Shown here piece after piece: positions 1-10,199 of a stretch of DNA of 64,000 nt. The stretch comes from Syngnathus acus (lineage: Eukaryota; Chordata; Actinopteri; Syngnathiformes; Syngnathidae), in the NCBI RefSeq assembly GCF_901709675.1, contig NC_051090.1, positions 7,703,842-7,767,841 on the forward strand, written 5' to 3'. The notes beneath the pieces are model-generated. The model was given only the letters and a program-made list of their open reading frames with translations. It was not told the DNA's origin and did no database searches. Numbering within the stretch: the first letter of the stretch is position 1; every line of letters begins with the position of its first letter. Made by a program: the position numbers and the translations under genes.

Positions 1-185
1 AGGCTTCAGATCTAACACACCAAGGAATAACTGGACCAGCTGAAGAGGCTATTGCAGTGCTACTTAGTGTCGGGATGACAAATATTTGCGCTGTCCTTGA
101 CACCTCTCTCCTCCCCCTTGACATTTTCTGCACATGTGGGTGAGAAATAAAAGCTTAATGTGTTGTCGTTGTGCTCGTTTCTCAG
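1..185 (+). other. negr1: Intron of negr1 upstream of the Ig3 exon (partial)
   Basis: The segment ends in a pyrimidine-rich stretch and a CAG acceptor at 183-185. Stop codons interrupt the frame that is coding from 186 onward. No other structure was recognised. Confidence 0.8.
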
Positions 186-334
186 GATTATCAAGGGCCA
201 GGGCATCGAGATCAAGAGCCTCAGTTCCAGATCAGTCCTAACAGTGACCAACATGACCGAGGATCGTTATGGAAACTACACGTGTCTTGCTACCAATAAA
301 CTTGGGACCGCGAACGCCAGTGTGCCTCTCATCC
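186..334 (+). CDS. negr1: Exon of an IgLON adhesion protein (NEGR1-like): end of third Ig domain
   Basis: This 149-nt internal exon starts after a TTTCTCAG acceptor and ends before a perfect GTAAGT donor. It enters with one base of a split codon and leaves in phase 1. It encodes the last strands of an Ig-like C2 domain: the Y-x-C motif is in [13 protein letters not shown], followed by NASVPL, and the cysteine would close the domain disulfide. Three N-glycosylation sequons are visible (NMT, NYT, NAS). The SRSVLTVTN segment and GTANASVPL resemble vertebrate NEGR1 (which has SILTVTN and GTTNASLPL) more than LSAMP, NTM or OPCML, which carry LTFFNVS at this place. IgLONs are GPI-anchored neuronal surface proteins that pair with one another and affect neurite growth and synapse formation. 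The signal peptide, Ig1, Ig2 and the start of Ig3 lie upstream of the window. Another IgLON paralogue is possible but less likely. Confidence 0.9.
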
Positions 335-1057
335 GTAAGTTCCGTTACACCGGATTTTGTTATTCTCATTTTTGTGCTGGTTTGTCAAAGAGTCTTTTGG
401 CTGCTAAAGGCGGTTTGTGACCTCTGAAGCATTTATACCAGAGGAAACCCACAACTAAGCACTATTTCAACTTTTTGCCCACACATCCTCACCGGCGTTG
501 AAGTGCGTGTTGGCCGGCCAACTTTTATTCGCTTTTATTCTTTTCAACTCACCACTCTTGCTGCTTGTATCGAGCATATCTTGTCTGTGTGTTGCTGTGG
601 GTCTACTTTGAAATTTTGCATGAGCATTGACATTTAGTTTCACGTCAAGATTAGCACAATTGCAGCACAGAGGTCAGTAATGTTAAGATGAATGCTGAGA
701 AGGCAGGCTGACCCTTATTGCAAGTGAAGACTGCAAGGCAAACCTTTCATAACTTTTATATTTTTTAAATATATCAGACTAGGTTCAAAAGGTGGAGGAG
801 ACAAAAAGCCGAAGTGCTGGTGCACAAATTGTCAGACATCACAAGAATAGTTAATACTCAAGGCAAGAGACTACCATACAATGCAGATGACTGAAATATT
901 GTATGATTGAAAACCATGGAAATTTGAATTGTGTATTAACACAGACAAACTACTGAGACCTACTTGGCATTAATTATCATACAGACGTCTTGCAAGACTC
1001 AACTCTAAAAGCGAAGATGAATATTTATATTTTTGGCAAACCGCCTGCAAGAAAATA
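335..1057 (+). other. Intron segment without recognised elements
   Basis: The GTAAGT donor is at 335-340. The rest is AT-rich sequence without long frames, inverted repeats or known repeat motifs. Confidence 0.6.
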
Positions 1058-1760
1058 CCATCGATCCATTCCCTTCCACTTATCTGAGGTCAGGTCACGG
1101 GGGCTGCATCTTAAGCACTTCCCTCTCCCCAGCCACATCGTCCACTCTTCTGAAGAAATTGTGAGGCATTCACAAGCCAACCGGGAGACGTAGTATCATC
1201 CCCGGGTTGTCCTCCTCTCAGCGGGATGTGCCCTAAGCACTTCTCGAGGGAGGCATTCGGGAGGCATCCTAACAAGATGCCCGAGCCACCTCATCTGGTT
1301 CTTCTCAATCCAGAAGATCGTATGATTCAGCTTTACCACCCTTTTTCTATGGGAGCGCTTCAACACCCTGTGTAAGAATCTCATTTCGACCCACAGCAGG
1401 TGACCATAGGTGAGGGTAGGAACTTAGATTGACCAGTATATCGACAGACCGATACAGAGCCTGCACCACTGCCAATGCTGCACTGATCTGCCTGTCAATC
1501 TTCTGTTCCATTCCTCCCTCACTCGTGAACAAGACTCCAGAGGGCACTTCACCTGTTTCCGACTGTGTCGCACCGTCTCGGATTCAGAGGTGCTGATTCG
1601 TATCCCAGCTGCTTCACAATCGTTTGCAAACGGATCCACTAAGAGTTAAATATCTCTTGAGCCAACAGAACCACATCACTTGCAAAAAAGCAAACCCTTT
1701 CGCTGCACCTAGAAATTATGTCTGTAAAGTCTGTTGACATGATCACAAAGTCTCTCATGG
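1058..1760 (-). mobile_element. Non-LTR retrotransposon (LINE) fragment: reverse transcriptase C-terminus and 3' end
   Basis: On the minus strand three frames carry successive pieces of a fish LINE reverse-transcriptase tail. About 1639-1540 has ANDCEAAGIRIS, about 1547-1440 has GVLFTSEGGMEQKIDRQI, and about 1310-1200 has RWLGHLVRMPP. The pieces are in the order expected for the C-terminal part of the RT ORF. They are split by frameshifts and one internal deletion, so the copy is dead. At the lower-coordinate end the minus strand runs GATAAGTGGAAG followed by a GGATnGATGG-type tail, as at the 3' ends of these LINEs. The clade (L2-, Rex- or RTE-like) cannot be fixed by eye. Confidence 0.85.
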
Positions 1761-2572
1761 AACAGGATCGATGGGGAAAATGGGGTGGGAAAGTTGTTTA
1801 TCAATAAACGCTGCTACCTGGTTGATACCTATATTTGAAGATTATTATACCGTTAACATTGACCGCCTATTGCTTCCCTATTTACTTATTTACCATAGAA
1901 ATTGCCATTAAAAAGGTGTTGAATAAACTAACTTTCCTTGGAGATATCCTGCACAGACACATCCCATCTTGGATAGTCCCACATATACCTCAGAGGTTTT
2001 TCAAATAAGAAACAAGCGTGATACAGGATGCCTAGAGAGCCCAAACCTAGAATAGAATTGAATATCCTGCTTCTCTACACGCCCTCAGTAATTTTTCAAG
2101 CCAGTGTGCATTAGAGGAGGCTAGGATGTCGGAAGAAGTGGCAGAGACCAATGTGGTTGGTAAAGAGGAAAGTACAAAGCTATCTCACAAATACTGGAAC
2201 AGATATGTTATCATTTTATAATCTTACCAAAATCTACAGCGATGAATCATTGAGGATAGGTCCGCAATATGTCAGAAAAGACCTAAACCTCACCCAAGGA
2301 CAGAAAAACTTTGAATCAATAGGACACAAAAAGTGTGGCATGAACCTTATACACCTCAAACGAGATAAATGTGTCGTCCAAACAATCGCAAACTGAATGA
2401 CGGGCTTGATTGGTAGTCATTACAATGACAAGCAACTAGTGAAATAAAAATACTTTTTCAGCACAAAATGCAGACAGCTGTACAAATTATGCAGTCATCA
2501 AGCAAAAAAAAAGTGTAATGATACAATGGTGGTTGTGTATGTAGATGATGGAGAAAATCATCATACAATTCA
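1761..2572 (+). other. Intron segment without recognised elements
   Basis: AT-rich intronic DNA. The short open frame at 2151-2396 has no recognisable motif and no splice context. Confidence 0.5.
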
Positions 2573-2686
2573 AGCCTGTATGCCACTGAGCGGCGAAGGT
2601 TCGCAATCGTTTGTGACCTTAACTGAATGCTGACGAAAAATCAACATTAACAATGTTAAAATTTGCCACTCAGTGGGATACAGGCT
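2573..2686. repeat. Imperfect inverted repeat (22-nt arms, 70-nt loop)
   Basis: Arm 2573-2594 (AGCCTGTATGCCACTGAGCG...) pairs with 2665-2686 (GCCACTCAGTGGGATACAGG...) at 20 of 22 positions. The loop has a second possible stem (AAGGTTCGCA against TGTGACCTT) and a short AACATT/AATGTT pair. It may be a small MITE or a hairpin-forming element. No coding content was seen. Confidence 0.7.
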
Positions 2687-4384
2687 GTGTAAAGTGACCA
2701 GTGGTTCAGGGATTATGATAGAAGCCGAATGTGCAAATGATGCAAAGAGCATGTTAAAGTGTCCAGTGGTGTGGAAGAGCGATCAATAACAGTTATACAA
2801 ATATTTAGCTGTGGCAGTTTTCTTAGTCTTCCTATCAAGATGTCATTGTCACCGTCATTGAAAAGGCAGATGATTGTGGTGTCGTCTGCAAACTTACAAA
2901 AAAAAAAGTTTGACTGCTGTGTATTGGTTGTAAAGTAGGAAATAAATTAGTTTGGCTTGCCACGTCCAGGTTTTTTGTTGTTACTCTGCCAGCCGTAATT
3001 TATAAATCCAATCTTCACAAATGTATCCGAATCCTGAAGGAACCGTAATAAATAATGCTATAATTGATCAATTTGATTTGTTTGAGACATTGGCTTTGAT
3101 TTAGTTGATAACAGTTATCTCTAATTTCTGTGCGTGAATGCTAGCTGCTATGTACAGGCATAATTTGCTTTTCTCTTGAGGGGAAAAAGGGAGCTGTCTT
3201 TTGGGGGACAGGGGCTTATGTGTTCAAGTGGATGATTCACCCACCAATTAATTGAGACAAAATGTGAGCATGAATAGAGTGTGGCAGTGGTGGAGCAACT
3301 ATGGCATTTTACAAACAATGTGTTATTGAGCCTCTGTTGGATGTGACCTATAAGACAGAATTCCGTTATCTTGTCCACCTAATGCACTTGCCAAGCTGCG
3401 AGAAGCAATGCCAGTTAAGGATTGAAGAACAATGATGTAGAGCAAGGATAAAAGGGAAAAATCAATTTAATGTATTCGGTGATGAAATATGAACAGGTGA
3501 ATTGAATTATTCACCAGTTTGCGCAGCACCCTTAGATGATAACATTGTCCCTCGTAAGCCAGGGACCGGGAATACAAAAATATATTTCTGTAGCATTTGC
3601 TGTTGTCAAAGGAGCGTGCCGCAGTCCTGTTTGTATATGCACATAGAACATCAAAAGAATACCTCAGATCTTTCAATGGATGATCATAATGTGACGCTGG
3701 CGAGGCCTAAAGGGAAAAAAAAAAAAGAAACCCTCAGCATAGTTAGAGGAAATGGAATCATTGTTGAACCACCCACAACTTCACTTCACTCTTGATTCCC
3801 TCATCGGTCGTTCTGGCACACTTTTACTTTTCTGTCTGATTCTCTTATTCCTTCTTTTGTCCTTTCCCCGTCTCCTATTCATCCCGCGTCATCGTTTTAC
3901 ACATCTATCTTCTTCTTTCACACACACAAAAAGTGTGTGCTCTCGCCCCTTTATACTCATGAGCAGAGAAAGGACAATTCAGCTGTCGCCCTTAATGAGG
4001 AACGGCAAGCAATCACCGTGGTGCACTCTCAGGTACACGGATGCAAATAACAGAATCCAGAGGTGAGACCACAGGTGACTTTGGGGAGCTATTTTAGAAG
4101 CAGTCAATAGCCATTGATGAGTAAGATGGGAAGGCGAACGAGGCTTGCATATTTGACCGAGCGTCATACGTTGCATTGAATTTCAAGTGGAAGCAGAACA
4201 TGGCTGTTGTGTGAAGAAGGGTCTGAAGATTTATGTGTCCTGTTTGTATGAAAAAGGGGCAGTACTCTGACTTCAGCTTTGTTGGTTCTTAATATTCAGA
4301 TGTCTTAAGTGTTGATACCTTATCCACCTATGTAATATGACAAATCTTCATTATATAGATAACACGCTTGTAATCTTGGATGAT
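2687..4384 (+). other. Intron segment without recognised elements
   Basis: Two similar short strings follow the hairpin, AGTGACCAGTGGTTCAGG near 2695 and AGTGTCCAGTGGTGTGG near 2758, perhaps remnants of one small repeat. The remainder is unique-looking, with a T/C-rich stretch at about 3825-3925. Confidence 0.5.
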
Positions 4385-4409
4385 TTATTATTATTATTAT
4401 TATTATTAT
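4385..4409. repeat. (TTA)n microsatellite
   Basis: About eight uninterrupted TTA units are followed by an imperfect TTATCATTAT. Confidence 0.95.
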
Positions 4410-4950
4410 CATTATGTATTTTTGTTCTGCAAAATTTTACATGATATAAACACGATCAGTCTGCAAAAATGTGCAATTTCGAAATGCATAAAAATAGAGC
4501 AAAATTAATTCTTCCCGTTTGGGTACATTAACTAGGAACAACTATGACAATGTTTGTCCTTTGTGAGCGACGATATGACTCCACTTGTGGTATTTCCGAT
4601 CATGACCTGAAATTCTAAAACTTGAGCATATGTTTAAATGATAAACAAAGACTATGTAGAAACAATCAAAGGTTATTTCAATGACATTCAAGAACAAGCA
4701 GACAAGCAGCCTGCTGATTTTGCAGCAGGCTCTAGCTGTGTTTAAATCCTTTAGTTCCATAAACATGCTGGTATAAACTGATTATATATGCATAAATGAA
4801 TGTTAATGCCTGTGAACAAAGACAAACATAGAGCATTAAAGCGCTGACATGACATGTGTATTGCATGCCTAAAAAAAAAGTTTATCAGAAACAGAAAACA
4901 AGGATTAGACTCAACCTGCTCACTAAGTGGGTGTGTCCAGCTGAATTTAG

Positions 4951-5044
4951 AGTTGGAAACACCAAAAGAAATTGTAGCCATTATTTATTTATTGTCTAGT
5001 TGGAAACACCAAAAGAAATTGTAGCCATTATTTATTTATTGTCT
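4951..5044. repeat. Perfect 47-bp tandem duplication
   Basis: The 47-bp block at 4951-4997 (begins AGTTGGAAACACC, ends ATTTATTTATTGTCT) is repeated without mismatch at 4998-5044. The absence of divergence suggests a recent slippage or an assembly duplicate. Confidence 0.97.
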
Positions 5045-8011
5045 ATCTCGTGTTATTCCCACTTTCCTTTGGGTAACCACATACTACAGTTCGATTTCCC
5101 ATTTCGACTGCAGGATAGAAGTAAAATTTGATGAAAAGAAGTGAAGCTGCTCTCTCCAATTTTCTGAGAAGTCCTCCAGCTTAATTGGTCAAGCTCTTAT
5201 ACCCTCAGCCCACCTCGGCTTAGCCCCAGCGGAGCTTTCTCCTTCTTCTATACCTCTGCTTTCACCCCCCCACCCCCCCTCCAGCTGTAATCAGAAGAGA
5301 CTGATGAAGAAAAAAGTAATAACTCACTTTCTCTCCATCACCGCCCAGTCTCCCTCAGGCAGAAGAGTCACTGCTGGCTCTGGATAATGGGCATTGTGTT
5401 CGATTGTCACTCCTATTAATCAGCACATGTAGGTGTCGTTCGGACATGTCTCCTCAGCTGACATGATGTTGTTTGCTCACGCTGTGTGATTGTGTCTGAG
5501 TCAAGGAGCAAGGAGATGACAGCTAAAAGTGAGACCTGGGCCATAATCATAAATCATTATTGAAGCCAGGTGGAAAATGAAACCTACAGATGAACCCTTC
5601 TGCAAGTTGCACTCATCAGAGTTTGAAATCACTCCTGTCTAGTTTTTTTTTTTACTTCTATAAGAAATCACCCAAGGTCAATCCTTACATAATGCACACT
5701 CATTGGTTGGTGTTTGTCACGGTGGTTTTATGTTAAACACTCACATATATGGGACATGGAAACGCTTGTCTTCTCCTAAAAGCAGACTAAAAATATTGCA
5801 CCGTTTACTTGCTTGAATTTACATATTTAGGCAATCAAAAAGCCATTAACATTTTTTTTCACTGGGATGAGGAAACGTTTGGTGCTATGACAATGTGTTT
5901 ATGCTGCAGCCCAACGGGTTTTAGACATAACGCCCACGTCACAACATCTCCTGAAGCAAGGAACGTTTATCCCAGGATGAGTGAGCATCGTAGATGCCCT
6001 GCAGGACGATACACATTATGGGCAGAATAAAAAAATGACAGAATGAATAATTGTACAGTGCAGTTTGCAGAGAAACTAACACCAGCTTTACCACCATATT
6101 TATGAATAAATGAATGAAATAGCTGTTAAACTTCAAGAAGTTGTTCTGTTTTATTAGTTTGTGCATCTTGGCAAACACTGCAAATCCAAAAGGGAGAGTT
6201 TTCCAGTCAAAAGACATGTACCAGACAGAAATGGAGCGACTGAGTGTCTGAGAGCTGGACGGATTCACTGATAATTCATGCTAAAATATTAATCAGATAG
6301 CCTGAGTCTGTCTGTTTGAAGAAAGAACTCAAAAGAAATTGTCTTCACATATCTGCTCCCGGAGGACGAGTTGAAGTGGAAGCATTCAATGAAGAAAAGA
6401 TGCATTCGACCTGCCCCTGCACCCGTATGCATTGTGGAGAAGCCACATGAATGCTGATCTTTACACATTTTCAGCTTCAAAGGGGAATGATGAAATGAAA
6501 TGAAAGCACGCGGGCCTTAATTGTTGGTGGCTTATTCGAGTAGAAGACAACAAAGTCAGTAAACAATAGTAGATGGTACGGATAAATTGAATACTAAATT
6601 TGTAATCTGATTCAAATTAGAAGTCTGGATAGGCTCTTGGCTTGGATGGAAAATCCTAATGCAAAATCCAATAACATGCTGGTCTGTTTTTTGATACTGA
6701 ATGTGCAAGGCTGCCATGACTTCCCTAGTGACATAGAAGCTCTTCTTCTGTCACCAAGCCGTGAGGAATAAAGTAGCTCACACCTTTGTGGGAAGAACAA
6801 AGAGTTTGAACAGCTGACTGTGGGCACATGTCCCAATTGCATAGCTGAACAAAACAAGCAGCATAACCACCTCATTGCTTCCCTTTGAGCCTTTAAAGCT
6901 CGTTCACGCAGTGTGAACTTAACATCAGTTAAAAATTTTGTTTGCTGAAAGTGATTTGGGAAATACAGAAACGATCTCATCCTCCAACGTGGCAGACAAA
7001 CAAATATCAACAATATGATTGAAACTGTCGATACTGTACTTTCTTCTCATAACACCCTTTGTTGAAGCTGGTCCATCTTTTGTATTTGGAGTATTAAAAA
7101 GGCAAATTGTGCAGAGTTGAGAAATCCCTATGTATCGTTAACCTCGTCTGCCCCCCGGGTGTGTCTACATGTGGCATTTAAAACCTGGACTATAAAGAAA
7201 AAAGTTCCCATAAAGTTTTGAACATCCCTAGATTTTACATTATTTCATCCCCCAATTGTCATTAATGGTGCAGCCTGATATTTTCCCCTTCAATTCTCGT
7301 TGCCTTACCATTACTATTCGACCAATGTATTTGAATTATATATGATATTTATTTCTAGCAGTTTGTCCATTGCATGCGCCAAATGCACGAATCTGCACTC
7401 TGAATTGACAAGTGTAATTTGGCAGCTTGGTGATGATGTGCTGCCTTTACGAGTGAAAATACAATCCATGCACTGTCTTGATAGGGGGCTTGCTTTTTAC
7501 TTCTAACTTATCAGGTGAGCACAAACAGCCACGAGCAACCCGATAGCTCTGAACGGGCACTAAGGTGCCCTTCAGTAAAGAGTTATCAATGGCTCATTTG
7601 CAAGAGACTTGACCACTGCTCAAAACTCATTTCAAGGGGGTCTGTAAGGTATAAAGTGTTATCTAATTATATACTATACCTCCCGTAAGAAATTTCTAAC
7701 AGTCACATGGAAAATTGTAGCCATCAGAGAGACGGGCATTTATATTGACGGCACGAGGCATGCAGTATGATTGACATTTTCACTCAATGTGATGTTTCCA
7801 AGCATTCTTTATATTTACATGACTGAGACATCTCTGCTACAGGAAGTCTTGAGCATGTAGAGGTTGGATCTTACCACAGAGATGCTGATCCTTTTGTCGT
7901 TGCATGCTCTTCTATTTTTTTCTTCCTTTTCACGTTACGTCTCCATTCTGTTAATAATACATGAATGTCCTCTTTCCCTCCCCTTTCCCTTTCCCCTCTC
8001 CTCCCCTGTAG
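5045..8011 (+). other. Intron segment; pyrimidine tract before the cassette exon
   Basis: The part at 5130-5640 is richer in GC and free of recognisable repeats. The longest open frame, 6612-7013 on the minus strand, has no domain and no gene context. From about 7900 the plus strand becomes strongly C/T-rich and ends in a long polypyrimidine tract (7970-8009) at the cassette-exon acceptor. Confidence 0.6.
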
Positions 8012-8053
8012 CAATTATTGAACCCACCACCACTAGTGCTGTCTCAAGGCCAG
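8012..8053 (+). CDS. negr1: 42-nt in-frame cassette exon in the NEGR1 stalk
   Basis: The exon is bounded by a long C/T tract ending CTGTAG and by a GTCAGT donor at 8054. Its 42 nt keep phase 1 at both ends. Joining 334 to 8012 and 8053 to 27937 gives an uninterrupted frame; joining 334 directly to 27937 is also open. It adds 14 residues, read as PIIEPTTTSAVSRP plus the split codon, rich in Thr, Ser and Pro, between Ig3 and the GPI signal. That composition fits an O-glycosylated stalk extension. Small alternatively spliced stalk exons are known in IgLON genes, so a cassette exon is the natural reading, but inclusion cannot be shown from DNA alone. The flanking C/T-rich sequence would suit polypyrimidine-binding regulators. 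Confidence 0.75.
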
Positions 8054-10085
8054 GTCAGTATATGTCACTGTGCTGTACATCAAACTAGCAAAGAGGTCCG
8101 CTGCCTCATACTAACCAGACCCGTTATCGTCTCCATCTTATATCAAATGGCTGGATGCAACGCCTGCTGGGTGTACAGCTTTCCTGTATGTCCTTAATTT
8201 ATTATATTTGCTTTTTTTTATTTTTTTGGCCTTATCATTTTGGGTTGGCTTCGACACCTCGGCTCTATAGCCTGGAACCATCTCCACGCGGTGTCCCTTC
8301 CATCACAACGCTGCCTGCGCCTCTTTCTCACTTCCCCACGTGAAGTAAATGGTAGCATCATCAAAGTGGCTGTTACATATGCCTCTGGGCCAGATGCTTT
8401 TCATAATGCTGATGGCTCCCTCTTCTCTTTGGCTTTCCCACGACCGCCGGCATCACTCTCTTTGCTTCTTAGCACTAGTTCAACGTAGCAAACATCAAAG
8501 GCAGGATGCTGATGGCTCTCGGTTTGTTGTTTGGAAGATGGAATCTCTTCGCTCTTTGTATTTCTCCTTCATTTATCCCTCTTTCTTTCCGAGGCTTAAT
8601 CCTGTAACATCCCTCTCCCTTCTTTCTCCTTCTCTTCCATCTCTTTATACAACCATGTGGTGTTGTGGCCACCCCTGATCTGCTCGTGTTGTTATTGGTG
8701 GTGGTGCACTGTCAATGTCACCCTTCTTCCCTCACACTCATCACTGTACTCTCCCATATTGCTGTCCAGAATAATCCCTTCTGTCTGTTCCTCTTTTCTC
8801 CCTCTCTCATGGATTTCCATAGTGTAATCTTTTTGCTGCTTATTTCAGCCTATTACTGTCCACATGCAGAATCGTTGAGGAAAGAATGCACAGTTGACGT
8901 TAACCACGGATGGTTTGGTCGTGTCTTTGGCTGTCTTAGAAATGTATAAAAAGCCATGATGTCACACAAGAAGCACTGTGGTGAGGAAGAGTTCAACTCT
9001 TGCTTTGTGTGCGTTCTTATAAAAATGAGTGAATTAATTCAAAGTGGGCAATGTTCATTTACAGACCACCAGAGCCTCGACCCTATGGGGGTCGTTTCTC
9101 AGTGCCTCAAACACATTTGTGTTGCATACAAATGCGAAACAGCAAAACAATTTAGCAAGCAAATTTCAACGTGTGTATAACGGCCAGTTAAACACAATCT
9201 CTTTTCATAAATGAAACAATAAGAAATTGAAATCATCCATTCCAAGATGTTCCCAATCTACAGCTGCAGTTTGTATTTTTAATAAAGGTCAATTTCCATC
9301 ACATAAATACGTAAAAGTGGAAGGCTATCTAGTCGTCCTTAACTCTGAAGCTCGGCAATGGATGATGTAATGAAGTAATCACTGCTAGTGCTTCGAAGTC
9401 TCTTTACATTACGACTAAATGCAGTTACTTTAGTTCTTCTGTTGTTATTGTCAACCTAATGTTGAGCCATCTTGGACCGATTAACCAAGACTTGTGCGCA
9501 CTACATTCCTGCAGGGCTATTTTTTCTTTCTTTCTTTGTTTTTCCCTTTTTGCTAACAATGTGGTGGCATCAGCAGCCAATACACCCCAAAAATACCAAT
9601 TGAAAAGCAAAAAACACTTGGGCTTGGTTCCTAAGTTGTTAATTGAGCAGAAGTCGCACAAGATTTGATGGAGTTTTATGTGACCACATGCATGGTTGTG
9701 ATGCAACCTAAAGCTTTTGTCTGACCCTATGAATTTTGTTAAAAAATGTAATTACATCGCCATATTTTTGTGGCTACAAAGTCTCTTACCACATATGTTC
9801 TTGTCTGAAATGCCGTATATTGAGTTATCACTAACGAATCTTTATGGAATCGAATACCATATCGATTATTCCATTCATTACATGGGTAATTCTTTACATA
9901 CATCACATTAGCTGAGTTAGATAGAGGATTATAGCAAGATATATTAACAAATTGCAAACTATGCATTGTGTCTTGTTAACAATTTGATATAGAATATAAT
10001 GTCTGTTGGTAATGGAGTGTTATCTTTGGTGAGTAGGAGTGATGTGGTGGGCTAATATTTCGTATATACGATATGTTGTTATGTC
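8054..10085 (+). other. Intron segment, C/T-rich at its start
   Basis: The part at 8210-8840 continues the pyrimidine bias of the plus strand (for example 8560-8645). The rest is unremarkable AT-rich sequence; open frames here are low-complexity shadows. Confidence 0.6.
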
Positions 10086-10199
10086 TGTGATTGGCTAGCG
10101 ACCAGTTCAGGGTGTACCCCGCCTATTGCCCAGAGACTGCTGGTATAGGCCCCAGCACAGCCGTGACCCCCCTAAAGGATAAGCGGTTTGAAAGACGTT
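10086..10199 (+). mobile_element. SINE family A, 5'-truncated copy
   Basis: It reads GATTGGCTAGCGACCAG, GGGTGTACCCCGCCT and TATAGGCCCCAGCAC, and ends GGATAAGCGGTTTG. These are the body and 3' end of the SINE family seen best at 60322-60652. The tRNA-like head is missing. Sense is taken as head to tail. Confidence 0.8.

Noticed and set aside
160-420. ATG-initiated frame over the Ig3 exon
   Set aside because: The ATG is intronic; the coding part is the spliced exon 186-334.
6612-7013. 133-codon minus-strand frame inside the negr1 intron
   Set aside because: No domain, low-quality composition, antisense within an intron.
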